A stretch of 64,000 nucleotides of DNA, taken from the NCBI RefSeq assembly GCF_016906535.1, contig NC_057374.1, positions 434,001 to 498,000 of the forward strand, given 5' to 3'. The stretch comes from Rhizoctonia solani. Its lineage: Eukaryota; Basidiomycota; Agaricomycetes; Cantharellales; Ceratobasidiaceae. The notes beneath the pieces were generated by a model, which saw only the letters and a list, made by a program, of their open reading frames with translations, searched no databases and was not told where the DNA came from. The translations under genes were made by a program, and so were the position numbers. Below are positions 23,241 to 35,165 of this stretch, in pieces (positions within the stretch are counted from its first letter, which is position 1; the number at the start of each line of letters is the position of its first letter).

Positions 23241-24779
23241 ATGTCCGTCCAACTCAACCCGAGCAACCAGCTCGGCTTCAATCGTGCGCGATAATCATAT
23301 ACAATATTTCTATTTATATCTGACTATTGCCCAGGCCCGCTTACTCAGATCGTTCGCCGCACGCTGACAGTCACCAACCACAATGACCAGCCTGTTGCAT
23401 TCAAAGTCAAGACTACCGCTCCAAAAGTCTGTCTGTACCCGCTATATTGTGGCCGCTTACTTATCCGCCTTGATTAGCTCTACTGCGTTCGTCCAAACTC
23501 TGGCGTCATCGAACCAGGAGATACCGTCGATGTTGCAGGTATGCCAAGCGCCAGATATCGATGAGTAATCCACCTGGTTGAAACAATTTCCGGCGTCTAG
23601 TGCTATTACAGGCTATGCGCGAGGACCCACCGCTATCAACGAAATGCAAAGACAAGTTCTTAGTGCAGAGTATGGTCATTCCCCAGGATCGGTTGAATCG
23701 CACTCCACAAGAGATGGTGAGTATTAATCCAATATTTCCCAAAATGGGTTGGTCCTGAAGCGCAATGGTAGTGGCAATTCGATGAGGATGAAAAACAGCC
23801 TCAAATCCACCAGCAAAAGATCAAAGTCGTGTATCTCCCAGCAGAGAGCGAGGTGCTCACTGAGGAGGAGATTGGCCATGCTAGCATGATGACAGAGGGC
23901 GAATCGGTAAGCACATGCCCTGTTCTTAACTTGGGAAACCCACTGAGGGGTTTCTCACTTAGCGCTTCACACAATATCAAGACGCGGTAAGTCTCACACG
24001 ACATGCAAACGCGTCTCATCTCACGTTATTATTAGGATCGATCCTCTCGCTCTCCGCCCCCGCCCGTCCCAATTGTACCTAGATCTGACTCTGAACAAAC
24101 CCCACCTCCTCCCCGTGCCTTCCCTGTCTCAGCCCCTGCTCCAGCCCCTGCTCCCGCAGCACCCGCACCCGCACCAGCCCCCGTCCCAGCCCCGGCCCGT
24201 ACTGCACCTTCCCCAGTGCCTGCTCCCGCACCAAGACCTTATGTTCCTTCACCAACTCCTTCTCCACCTCCAAGGGAACACCGGCCTTTGAGCCCTGGTC
24301 GAGATTGGACAGAAGCCGAGGAGGTCATTACCCATCACGAGACTATCGAACCTCTCAGGGAAGAAAAACCACCCACTCCTCAAGTGGTCAATATCAACGT
24401 TGTTACCCCCAGCCAACCCCCTACACCCGGACCTGCTCCCGCCCAAGAAACTGCCAATAATGCCGCACAAGATGCTGCTTTTGCAGAGCTCAGCCAACGA
24501 TACTCTGAGGCCCAGATCGAAATTAACCGTCTTAGAGGATTGCTTGCTTCTATTCCCCCTGCAGGGACACTACGAAGGCGAAGTGGTGGTGGAAAGGTGC
24601 AGTCTGAAGATGGCAGCACCGTGCTTGGCGATGATGTCAGCGAGGACTTTATCATTGAGCAGGAAGGGTCCGGAGAACAATTGGTGGTGCAATCCGAGGG
24701 AGTACCGCTGCAGCTGGTTGTGTTGATTGCGTTGGTGGGTTTAGTTTGGTATTTTCGAGATAACATATTTGTGGACTGA
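23241..24779 (+). CDS. VAP/Scs2-type MSP-domain ER tether
   Basis: Tail-anchored ER protein that binds FFAT-motif partners and tethers the ER to other membranes. The N-terminal MSP domain reads SVQLNPSNQLGFNRPLTQ, then VRRTLTVTNHNDQPVAFKVK and TTAPKLYCVRPNSGVIEPGD, then VLLQAMREDPP and CKDKFLVQS. A Pro/Ala-rich linker (about 24050-24450), built from repeats of PAPAP type, is followed by a coiled-coil segment (AELSQRYSEAQIEINRLRGLLAS) and a C-terminal transmembrane anchor (LQLVVLIALVGLVWYF). Stop is TGA at 24777-24779. The first intron (after TTCAATC at 23276-23333) and the second (GTCTGT..TTAG) restore the frame exactly. No frameshift was seen. It is the probable orthologue of yeast SCS2/SCS22. 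Confidence 0.9.
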
Positions 24780-25818
24780 CCTGAAACCTTTAACCCTCGC
24801 TCTCAACACAACCACCCCCGGTTGGCCTTGCTTATTTCGTTCACTTGCACAGGGTGTATTCGTCACCACCTACTTGTTCTTCTAGTCCCCAACCAAACTT
24901 CATAGACGCGACACCTCTTGTACATACCCTCTCAAGAGGGAACGATTTATCGTAATACACCTTGACGCTGTATTTCTTTTACTATTGCTTCATTTAGGTA
25001 TGAAATTGATTGGATTTTTGGTCTACATTATTATCGCAAAGCCTACAAAAAGGTGCCTGGATACGAGGACCATGAAGGTTCCTCGGTCGAGATTGAATTT
25101 CATTCCAGGATGGGTTAGAGTTGGTGAGGGGCTTGACAGGCAGCAGATGTCATATTAGCCAAGGTTGAGCCACGTATCGGCCTAGGTGTTACGTCATTTA
25201 GCTGTGGCGGTGTTTAATTATTAGACATGTTTAATTAGTGCTGTCATTACTTGATTAGGTGTTTATCGTATCACAAATATCAGATTCATCCGCATACACC
25301 TTGGATTCTATCATGTGATCTACGCAAAGTATGATCGCATTGACTCAGCTGGTCGAATTGAGTAAATTCTGCTACTCGGAACAGCCTCGCAATTGAACTC
25401 AGCTGGGACTTGTCTAATACCTTGACTTGGGGTTTCATGTGGAAATTTCAGCTGGTTAGTTGTGGGTCTTCTAGTACGTCGTTTGCCGTGTTGGGTTGAG
25501 CATCATGAGCGGATGGATGGTGAAATAGAGCTGACGACAAACAGGACGAAACAATTATTCCCTTCGGATTTGCGTATCATTGGATCAAAGCTTTGTCGTC
25601 TTTCGTCCCCGTAATACGTAGGCTAAGCTTAACATTACTCAATTTAATTCACAATTTCATTACATTCAAAACAAAGCAATCAGCACAGAGTCACTGGAGC
25701 GAATTGAACTACCAGCAGCATTATGCGCAACACCGAGGCCTTCAAGCCATCTCTAGGCATCGAGTTAATCGTCAATTGATGGGTTTGTGAAGATGTAATT
25801 GAAAACATACCTATAAAC
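24780..25818. other. Intergenic region
   Basis: About 1 kb without recognisable genes. A frame at 25593-25790 has no domain or start context worth calling. Confidence 0.4.
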
Positions 25819-26088
25819 TCATCCACGCTTGGGACCTATGCATGAACGTACGAAAGGTTTTGAGCCGTCCCGAATACCACAGTGCATGTCTCCACAACAA
25901 GGCGTGAAAAGTCCACAGGGCTGTAGGGTTATCTTCATTTAGTTCTGTTTACTTCTCGATAATACTAGACTGACCATGCCCTCGCGTCCCGCACACCGCC
26001 TTTGCAGCGTTGATGGAGTTCCAGTCGGCGAAGCCAATGTGATATGTCCTGAGATAGCAAAAGCGGCAAGGAGACCAAAGAACTTCAT
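25819..26088 (-). CDS. Secreted six-cysteine knottin-like peptide (71 aa)
   Basis: Two exons (25975-26088 and 25819-25920) are joined by a 54-nt intron (GTCAGT...CTACAG) in phase 0. The start ATG at 26086-26088 opens a signal peptide (MKFFGLLAAFAISGHITLA) followed by a short propeptide ending at a dibasic RR directly before the first cysteine. The mature part has C-x7-C-x5-CC-x4-C-x12-C, which fits the inhibitor-cystine-knot spacing, including the adjacent cysteine pair. The stop is TGA at 25819-25821. Reading on without splicing gives a frame lacking five of the six cysteines, so the splice is strongly favoured. ICK peptides are known as protease inhibitors, antimicrobials and channel-active peptides; which applies here cannot be told. 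Confidence 0.65.
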
Positions 26089-28549
26089 AGTGTGATAAAA
26101 GAGGTGAACACTCGAGTGTGTATAGGCTGGAAAGTGGATAGAGCACAGTAGAGACCAACTTGATGATTGAGAGAGCCAGTTGGTTGAGCTTTTATAGTCT
26201 CCTTGATCGGGTGATGTTGCAAAATCTTCCACATTTGCTTTCTTCGAAAGATACGTAGCGTATCTTGGTGTTACAAAGAGTTGGTATCTTTTGAGAGTCG
26301 AGGTTCTAGCGTTGATGGTCACATGATATGGTTAGCTTCTTATGCCTTCTGGCTGATCAGCCGAGTACAGTGCCATCCAATCAGAGCGCCGTAGCTCAAG
26401 CAGTGGGCTATTTACAGAGATCAGTGGCTCGCTTACTCTTGTAGGATAGGCCTTACGTACAACAAAGACGCACTTATATGGGGGGGTCCGAAATACATGC
26501 AGCTGCCATCGATAAATTGAACTAAGTATTAAAGCGAACAGTCCTGTACGACGTTCGGGACTCGCCTTTTCGGATCAGTTGACCGGCCCACTGAGTATTT
26601 TTAGCTATGTGTACTTAGTCCAATCTATTTCTCCGTTGTAAAGTAGCATACCAGTAAGTCTCCGAAGCTGGCTCTGACGTATCAACTGTCAGAGGGTTAG
26701 TTTGGGAACAGAATACATTGGAACCGGGATACAAACTTACCAGATGCAGTTATGTCCAAACTAGTAAAGCTCCGTCAAAGTAGGCAAACCAAATATTGGA
26801 GAAAAGGGTGCCAGTTGAACCGAATACCTTAAGCTTCAAATCGATCCGGCTTGATTAAAAATTTGGGAACTCAAGTTTACAAGTTACCAATAACTGCATT
26901 ACGATACAAAAGAAGTGGGCCGGCAGAATTAACTAACGGATCCTACTGTGATCAGTCTGTGACCCGACTGGCGGAGGACACAGAGTGTATAATCGACCTA
27001 TCGATCACAGAGTACACAGGTCAGGACTCTCCCATTCATGACCAATGTTGACTACGACTGGGGTGCGCCCAGAGTGTACAACATCGCAATATTCTGCGAG
27101 ATTCCTCATACGGTTTCTTACTCAGTAAACGATCAGGTTCCAGTTAAGATGTATTTATGGTACATCACTAAGTTCATGTAGTCCTTTTCTTCATATTAGT
27201 ATATATGGCATACTCGTATTTATGATCGTGCTTGTATTCGTGATTACGTTGTTGTTTGTGGACATATAGGCCGCAACGCGCGGGGCGTCACACACGGTGC
27301 TTGAACAAGGGTGGAGGGCACGTAGGTCGGCTGGATGAGTGCCGGACGTCATTCCAAACTACAGCCTCATGTGATCAGAATGGCACACTAAGCCCGAGCA
27401 TTCAGCCTGTCCTGGCATTTTTCAGCACCCACCTGCCATCCCTGAATTCTCTTCACTTATTCAATTTTCATTTATTTATTTGTTTATTGTTAATCTTTCT
27501 ATACATCCATACCTATCACCTATCCATCGTGTGGTTCTCTCCCAACCCAGGGCTTCGATCCGGACGGTCGCAGCCTTGGGTGGCCCGGCCAACGCCCTCA
27601 GGCAGTCTGCGGGTGCCCGCGGCCTCCCTCACTTGTACGGCGTAGCATAGATAGCAGTGACGGAAGCATAGCTTGAGTACTATCTTACTCGTACTTACTG
27701 TGGCATTCACGTCTGTGGCCGTGTTAGCAGCCGTACTTGTTGTTGTAACGAGGACACGTGATCGTGTTGCCTTCCGACGTGTATGCACCCCTTTGCTTAG
27801 TAGTTAGAGACCTACCTTTTTCTATATATTCAATCTCCTATTGTACCCATTCCCCACCTTTTATTTTACCACTCACTGAGCTCGCTCGTTCCTTGTTTGT
27901 TTAGCGCGTCCTACTCGTTCCTCTCGTGCACTCGCAACACATGTACTTATATATGGACATATTTATGATTGCAATCTTACGAGCATTGCACAATCGTAGT
28001 CGCAACCAAGTTTACATTTTTATTTGTGCCTGTATCCTTATTCTGGACCTGATCTCATAAGTCTAGCCAGGATCACGGGCATACTCGTCATAATTGGAAT
28101 GGGGCGTATAGGCATATCATAACTCCTATACAGACTTACTTTTAAGCATATGCGAGGCTCAAACCTCACTCTATACTACCATCGCACATTTTAGATATGT
28201 TATCAAGTGGATTTTCTGGACGTAAACAATCGCGCATTATGTGCGGAGTGCTGGCAAAATCTAACCATTATTTCTATGAGTACGCATCTTTGAATTACCC
28301 CTGGATGCCGTCGGGGTGGGGATGTCTGGCAAAATCTGGGCGTCATGCGGAATTTCCGTCCTTTTAGGGTTCACCGTGGTACCGGTTCTTTCCTGTGTTA
28401 CAGTGACTTACTAAAGCTCAGTAGGCACTCCAGAAATGGATGTTCATTGGGGAACAAGCCTGTAAGGTCTCTACTTATCGGATGTATATATGTGACTCGG
28501 TCGGCGACGGCGTCGCCTAAATGACAAGTCGTAACACACACTCGATATT
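26089..28549. other. Gene-free, AT-rich region
   Basis: About 2.5 kb without a supported gene. A GC-rich block at 27540-27650 (CCGGACGG, GCCCGCGGCC) followed by T-rich DNA looks unlike its surroundings and may be old inserted DNA, but no element ends are visible. Confidence 0.35.
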
Positions 28550-28550
28550 G

Positions 28551-28698
28551 ATGTTAAGAGTAAAGACAGGAGGAGAGTGGGTAGAGGACCCGGGACCTTA
28601 TAAGGTGCCCGGGTCGATACATGCGTAAACAGAAGAAACCAAATGAACGTATATAGTTAGTAATCAGCCTGAACAGAGCACCGGGTACAAGTGTAACA
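28551..28698. repeat. Possible solo LTR remnant with central palindrome
   Basis: The segment begins TGTTAAGAG and ends GTAACA, as LTRs do (TG...CA), and contains a TATA-like TTATAAGG within a near-perfect palindrome at 28587-28615. The five bases flanking each end (ATTGA, TAGGG) do not match, so no target duplication supports it. Confidence 0.25.
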
Positions 28699-28849
28699 TA
28701 GGGAGAGGTAACGGTGTATCGTAAGGGTAACGCATACACCAGAGCTAGACCTACAGTGATAGCGTAACCCTTACAAAGCCCTTTGAGTGGATCCGATCAA
28801 GCAACTGGATGTAACTTGCTTGAATAAATCACCGTACAATGGAATTATA

Positions 28850-28993
28850 CCGGATTTACGCAGGAAACAGTCCTTCTGACAAAACATGCTAAAAACGGTC
28901 CATGTGGACATCCGGAAATTTTCGGCTTGGACAATTACATAGACTGTTTTTAGTACGATTCAGACTGATTGTTGGGCCAGTCGCTGAAATCCG
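28850..28993 (+). repeat. Dispersed inverted-repeat element, copy 1
   Basis: A 144-bp sequence starts CCGGATTTACG and ends CTGAAATCCG. It is internally self-complementary, the clearest part being CTAAAAACGGTCCATGT against ACATAGACTGTTTTTAG. A reverse-complement copy with high similarity lies at 53128-53269 and a diverged half-copy at 61228-61285. It encodes nothing, so it is MITE-like. Target duplications are not obvious. Confidence 0.75.
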
Positions 28994-29586
28994 AAAGATA
29001 CATGCAGACTTTCGGTAGGTTTCTAACCAATTCTACAGGGCTATTTCTTAGGGGGTTTCCATATCTTTAACTGATACAGTGATATAAAGCGCAGAATCAT
29101 GAATATCCTACCAAAACCGACAAAACCCTCTAGGTATAGGATAAACTCAAAACACTACATCTCCTTCACACACATATTCCCAATATTTGACCCTAAGTAT
29201 ATGTCACATTTTTAAGACCAACAACTTTGCTAATACTTTTTCTTGAGATACTTTGTGCACCCCTTATAAGTTATCAAAGATTCGATTCAGACAAGCCACC
29301 ATGGATTGGAATTACAAATAATTTGTGGTGGTGATTATTAGGTTACCCTATTCCCCTTGATAAATTCGATATACATGGCTCTCATCTGTATTTAATCCTA
29401 TTGTCTCATCATGGACTAGCTTCAGTCTGGTCTCTGGATGGTTAGCGAAGATAACGGGAAGTGGAGTGCTATATTTATATATACCCACCTGGGTCTTGCA
29501 CGGGCAGTTATTGGTGATGATCTGGAATAGGCTGCACCAGCACTATAGTATAGATGTGTTAATCGTCTGAATATGCATAGTAGCAC

Positions 29587-29724
29587 TCAGCTAACCACAG
29601 GCGGGGATTGGCGTGATTCAAGTGAGTTATAGCCGGGCTGCAATTGATGAGCTGGCAAACCCATGGCCATTGGCACCAGGAGCGCAAAGAAAGCTGTGAA
29701 TGTGAGCAACTTCGCGCTCGCCAT
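29587..29724 (-). CDS. Signal-peptide exon of a small secreted protein (candidate, partial)
   Basis: The ATG at 29722-29724 opens a convincing signal peptide (KLLTFTAFFALLVPMAMG, then LPAHQLQPG), and the frame closes at TGA 29587-29589 after 45 residues. A GT-AG intron from about 29594 to 29530 could extend it into a segment reading QIITNNCPCKTQ. I could not define the rest of the gene and do not recognise it. Confidence 0.35.
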   Translation of the reverse strand: MASAKLLTFTAFFALLVPMAMGLPAHQLQPGYNSLESRQSPPVVS

Positions 29725-30730
29725 AGCAAATACAGCAGTTTGGGAGGGTAGTAGCAAGGATTATGAGTGCTCGAACCTTGGAGTGCCAAAAAAAAATACT
29801 AGCGTGGGCTTCAGTTACATGGTCCTAGTTGATGTTATAGATTACTCGGAGATAATCGCGGCGATTGAAATTGTGGTTATCTTCGGTTCGGCACGCTCCC
29901 AAATAATCGATTCCCCAAGGCCTGGGCACGTATCTTCCGGAAATAAATTGAACACGACAGCACACATGCGCTCTGCTAACATCCAGTGCAGTAACTAGAT
30001 GATTGTTGTGGCTGATAACTCTCTAGGCATAGTGCGTATCATTGTGGCGATTATAGGTAGATTGAACTTAAACTACCAGCCGAGATGAATGATTTTACAT
30101 AACACCAGGGTTTTTTTTGTCCGTAGTCGAGATCTACAAGTGATGATGGATTCATCATACTCTTATCTCGGTGCGTAATAGATGGCTAGTCTGACCTTTG
30201 GTTTTAGCGTCATACAACAAAATAAACAACGATAGACGACTCAAACTCATCACTTTTTTGTGATCATGAGGGCTATTCGACGTATCGCGGAATGCTGTAC
30301 AATAGTTATCATCTGTGATTATGTATCACTCACTACAGTCATAAAGGGGAAGGGATAGTCCCCCCCCGTATGTTATATTGCGAGCGGGTCCAGTCGAAGT
30401 GATAGTGTGGCACGGCATTGCCACGGTCGTGAGTTGAATCTAGTTACTGATATCATGACGCCATCATGTGGCTTGGGAAGATGGGATGAGCCAACGCATT
30501 TGAAGGGCAGGCATTTTGTGTCCGACAGGGACGAGTTTATTGTTAGGCGGATTAACCCTCGAGCTCAAAGGGATGTATCCCACAAGATAAAAGGATTTAT
30601 TTGGAGAAAAGGCCCTAGGTTCGTTAATAACCAAAGCGTAATGATACAATGCCATCAACTCACGTATGATTTTTGATGCCATATAAGAGCTCTGGCAGCT
30701 GGTTTCCCGCGGGTATGCGCCCACTCCGCC

Positions 30731-30871
30731 GGCCCCCAAAGACCCTGGGGCGCTCTGGAGTATTCGGTTGTGGGAACCTCGTTAGGATGTGACGGACCCG
30801 GATAGCTCGGCGAGTACTTGGGAGCAATCGACGATAGCGAGTCCCGGAGCGCTCCCAAGGTTTTAGGGGCC
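30731..30871. repeat. Degenerate inverted repeat, about 25-bp arms
   Basis: The left arm GGCCCCCAAAGACCCTGGGG (30731 onward, continuing CGCTC) and the reverse complement of 30847-30871 (GGCCCCTAAAACCTTGGGAG, continuing CGCTC) align with a few mismatches and one gap. The interior is GC-rich and non-coding. It could be a decayed inverted-repeat element next to the MITE at 30975. Confidence 0.45.
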
Positions 30872-30884
30872 TCCTAGAGCGAGG

Positions 30885-30968
30885 TCACATGATGGAGTTT
30901 TTTTTTAATACACTTCTATTACGGAGAACAGGAAACTAGGCAAACCGCTCGTGATCACATGATGGAGT
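30885..30968. repeat. 14-bp direct repeat TCACATGATGGAGT
   Basis: Identical 14-mers lie at 30885-30898 and 30955-30968, 70 bp apart. The second overlaps the start of the target duplication of the adjacent MITE. It may mark an earlier insertion site. Confidence 0.6.
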
Positions 30969-30974
30969 GGCTAA

Positions 30975-31133
30975 AGGACCCCCATTTATTGTGGAGGAGG
31001 CATCATTGGCTTCCGGACATGAAGTGACCAATCAGATTTCAGAACGGTACGTTTTTGTAACAATGCTGCAATCTGATTGGTCACTCCATGTCCGGAAGCC
31101 AATGATGCCTCCCCCACGATAAATGGGGGTCCT
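30975..31133. mobile_element. Foldback MITE with 8-bp target-site duplication (hAT-like)
   Basis: A 159-bp element begins AGGACCCCCATTTAT and ends ATAAATGGGGGTCCT. The two arms, 64 nt each, differ at only three positions and leave a spacer of about 31 nt. It is flanked on both sides by the perfect 8-bp direct repeat GTGGCTAA (30967-30974 and 31134-31141). The target-duplication length fits the hAT superfamily; superfamily assignment from duplication length alone is inference. The near-identity of the arms and of the duplication suggests recent insertion. It has no coding capacity and would rely on a transposase elsewhere. Confidence 0.9.
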
Positions 31134-31141
31134 GTGGCTAA

Positions 31142-31513
31142 TTACTTGGAGTATGGAGCTCTAAATGCTTAAACTACCGACCTGGTAAAAGTAGATCGCC
31201 TCCGCAAGCTGCGGCGATATCCACTGCATAATTAGGACCGTAATTAACAATCGTTACTTCTGCCAGATTCATTGGTGGTAGACCAAAGTCATAAAGGCAT
31301 GAGCTTAGCCATGGAGTGGCAACATTATACGTAAGCCTGGACCTCGATTCGGTAACACTTGCCGAACTGAGTCATTGCAAACCTTTGTCTATATAGAGAT
31401 GTGGCTATATCTTCCATCAACACGTTGCCACTTGTTATCCTATAAAACATGACCCTCGGCCCCATAGGTGGATCCTACCTCTCTTCTACCACGACCGCCC
31501 CATATACTCGGAA
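31142..31513. promoter_or_regulatory. Upstream region of the dynamin gene
   Basis: Non-coding; presumed promoter. A TATATAGAG motif at about 31391 and a pyrimidine-rich tract before the ATG (31478-31505) are compatible with a fungal core promoter. Confidence 0.35.
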
Positions 31514-34500
31514 ATGGCCTTGGAAGAGGTATCACCATCGGCTCACTCTGTCAATCTAAGTGATCTGGGGGATGATAACAACTCACTTTTCGACTTCGTC
31601 GACGTCGAAGCAGATCCGACGACCGCAACTCACTCCACGCAGATGGACCAAGACATCAATTCTAACGATTATGCACGTCAACGACGCGAACTTTTGGACT
31701 TGATCATTCGACTGCAAGCAATTGGGTAAGTGACCAGCCAGTTGGTTTAGAATACATCAATCCAACACTCATGGTTTGTGTGGTCACATAGCTTAGGCAG
31801 TGAGCTGGAGCTACCTCAAATTGCCTGCATTGGTTCACAGAGCGTCGGGAAATCATCATTAATCGAATCCATCTCCGGGGTATGCAGATAATCTCTATCG
31901 TATATCAGATCTCGCATGCTTACTGTATGAAATGCAATTAGGTTGCCTTACCAAGGGCTAGCGGAACTTGTACAAGGTGCGTCTGATCGACTAGCCGGCC
32001 ATAGGGAGTTTGATCATCATGCTTTCCTCAGGTGCCCTATTGAATGCCGACTAAAACGTTCCGAGCAAGCATGGGAAGCTACTGTTTACCTCCGTTTCGA
32101 AAGTGGTAAAAGTGGCTATACGGGCAGGACCAAAGAAACTCAATTCGGTACCTAAATTAAAATAATCATAAACAATTTTTATTGAACTCTACCTCTCTCA
32201 TATAAAGGCTCCCAGATGACCGATCGTTCGGACGTTCAAGAGCGAATCCGTCGCGCACAACTAGCGATCTTGAACCCAACTATTGAACCCTCGGAATTTC
32301 TTAATGCTGAAAGTGATGCATTGTATCCTTCCTCTCGGTCTTTCTCTCAAAACTGCGTTATTGTCGTACTCTCAGGGAATGAGCTATCGGATCTAAACTT
32401 CGTAGATTTGCCGGGCGAGTTCATTTATAGAAAAAGCTTGTGGATAATATACTAACATACTATACAAAAAAGGCTTAATTGCCAACGTTGCAGATGACCG
32501 GAACATAGGTGATATTGAGCTAGTCAAGGGCCTAGTCACCTCATACGTCAGTCGACCAAGTTGCCTTATTCTGTTGACAATCTCCTGTGAAAGTAAGCTC
32601 TTGAGTCTAAATATACCTTTGTTGAATTGTAGTCCTTATAAGCCTTAAGGCGATTTTGAAAACCAAGGCGCTGGAAGGCTTGCTCGTGAACATGACCCAC
32701 AAGGACTACGCACTATTGGTAAATGTGTCAACATTTTGGTGATATAACTATAATGTAATTATTATTAGGTGTGCTCACGAAACCGGATCGAATCGAACGA
32801 GGTTCGGAACGACCGTGGATTTCTATGATAAAAAACGAAACCCAGAGCCTTCGTCTCCGCCATGGGTGGTTCAGCGTTAAACAACCATCAGCTCGACAAC
32901 TCGAAGCTGGAATGTCATGGTCAGAAGCACGAGAGTTGGATGAAAAGTATTTCCAGGATACTGCGCCTTGGAGTACAATTGAGGATGAATGGAGAAAACA
33001 GTTAGGATGTTCCAATCTGATTAATCACTTGGGCGAGACACTGGGCAAAGTGATCCTTAGTCGGTATGCTTGTTTTTTTGTTCAAACTATGTGGCAATCT
33101 TTCATGCGCAATTACAGATTACCGCATATATGCGATGAAGTTGATAGACTTATTGCGCTCAACGCATCGCAACTCGAATCGATCCCCCACCACCTTCTCT
33201 GGACCCACTTGCCGAAGTTCTGCAGCTAGTTAATTCTTTCACTCGTGATTTAACTCAGCACGTCCAAGGTGATCCCCGATCCGGCGCCCAGGACTAGTTC
33301 AGTCACTTGTTATGTCAGCAAAAGCCTTCCAAGAGGATCTAAGAAAATCACGCCTGTCTTTCAGCCTACTGATAAGAGCGACAATGCAGGGTCCCCTGAT
33401 ACACCAAATTTCCTCCCCCCGGCGAAGAGTGGCCGTCGAAATCGGAAAAGGGACTTACTATTGGCTCAACGATGTGGTCGAGCTTGCTGAAGGGTGAGTG
33501 TTACTTCTTGGCAGACGCCTGGAGTGCGGCTTACTTATGATACAACGGTAGTGCACGGACGCGTGAATTACCTGGTACGTGTTTTCGGGCTGAAACTGAT
33601 GTCAAATCAGACTCATCACCACCTTTTGCCATTTACATATAGGGGAGTTCCCATTTGCGGTCACCGAGGAATTAATCATGCGAACGTTGCATTTATGGCG
33701 CCAGCCTGTGAAGGATGTATTCGGACGGGCGGAGCGTATATTTGTCCGGCGCCTAACTGCTTTGGTCGAGGCGCACTTCGGACAATATACTCATGGTGGT
33801 TTAAGAGCAGTCGTTCAGTAGGTATCCATCCGTAATTTGTTCAAATTGTACTAAAGTGGTTTGATATAGAAAAATCGTGCTCGAAAAGCTTGAAGAATGT
33901 AAAACGGTCACTGTACAGGAGTTGGACTTCCTCCTCGAGATGGAGTCACTTCCTTTACACTCAACTCTCATTACTATCTCGACTATAAGGAAAAGTTCCT
34001 TAAGCATTATGCAACATTTCGTAATAACCGAAGTGCTCTTGGCCGGTCCCTAAGGGCAAAACCGTCTCCGCGTTGGGAACGCGAAGAAACTGTGGCTGAT
34101 CCTCTAGAAGCCGCACTTGAGAACTTAAGGCGAGCTGGCTTCGATAACTTGAACCGACAGGATCTGGTCAAGCTTTTGCCCGCCGATTTCTCTCACAAGC
34201 GGCGCTTGAGATCATGGCAAGTGCGCGAGCATACTATCAAGGTTTATTTATCAATCAGTGTGTTCGGTATTCGTGCTGATACCACATTTTGGCAGTTGAC
34301 AAGCGCTTTTCGGATACAGTCCCACTTGCCATCGACCATCGCTACGTTCGTGGTTTTGAAAAGGCTATCCAATCTACTTTGGTAAATGGTCTGAAATTAG
34401 CGCTTCTGACGCTCATGATCGCTGTTCGAAATGGATGGCGGAGCCTCAGTCAATTGTGCGAAAGCGAGCCGAACTCAATGATAGGAAAGAGAGGCTGGAA

Positions 34501-34725
34501 GCGGCGAGGATGGAGTTGATGGAAGTCCCTGGTGTTGTGGCTATGAGGGAAAGACTATCGAAGATGAATTGTTCTTCTGATCGGGCACGACTCGGATCAC
34601 GAAACTTATCGTCAACCACTCAAGTTGCACACGCACATACATCAAGCAAGCAGAAGGTGTCAAGTAGTCCTTCATCCCCAGTTCCAGTACAAATAAAATA
34701 CTGGAAATCAAGTGATCTTTTGTGA
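31514..34725 (+). CDS. Dynamin-family large GTPase, two or more frameshifts
   Basis: Membrane-remodelling GTPase. The acidic N-terminus is followed by LELPQIACIGSQSVGKSS (G1/P-loop), VALPRASGTCTRCPIE (switch I, across an intron), NFVDLPG (G3), GVLTKPDRIERG (G4) and a stalk region. PPPPSLDPLAEVLQLVNSFT continues into RTRELPGEFPFAVTEELI (the family's NFPF-like block), then the GTPase effector domain near the end (HYATFRNNRSALG, FADTVPLAIDHRYVRGF-like). No PH or proline-rich domain is seen, so it is closer to Mx/Vps1-like forms. Stop is TGA at 34723-34725. One base is missing in the CCCCC run at about 33183-33187 and one near 33291, where the uncorrected frame hits TAG. Which organelle it serves is unknown. 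Confidence 0.87.
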
Positions 34726-35165
34726 GCATCGGGAAGAATAAACATTTGAAGTGCGCTTTATCAATGTACTTAGATTCACGTGCACTATAGGATTAGCCCA
34801 ACGAGCGGCGATATGGTATGTATCCTTATTATTCATCTACGCAAATTCGTCACACACATATTTCAGCTGATAGTGTCTCCGTTTATGAGGAGCTGGATCC
34901 CTAGATCACAAACCGATCGCCTCCATTCGAGAGGACTACTCTAGGTAACTGAACTCCCATGGTTTCGTTGGGAATTGCTGCGGGATTAGAGCACACTATA
35001 TCAAAGTTACAAGATTTATCGATTGCAAAGGAAGGGCTGGCGTACCTGAGGAGGGTATATCCTCAGCCAAGAAAATCGGCGTAAAGGCGCTGGTCACCGG
35101 ATTGAACGTAAAGTCTATCGAAAATGCATGAGCCAAGAAATTTTGATTGACTCGGTTCACATTAC
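34726..35165. other. Intergenic or 3' part of family member II
   Basis: It holds at least part of the 3' end of the next gene on the minus strand, but I could not fix its last exon. A minus-strand frame from 35184 to 34996 is probably intron plus terminal exon read in one frame. Confidence 0.3.

Noticed and set aside
24070..24250. CCC/GCC-rich tandem repetition
   Set aside because: It encodes the Pro/Ala linker of the VAP protein and is explained by coding.
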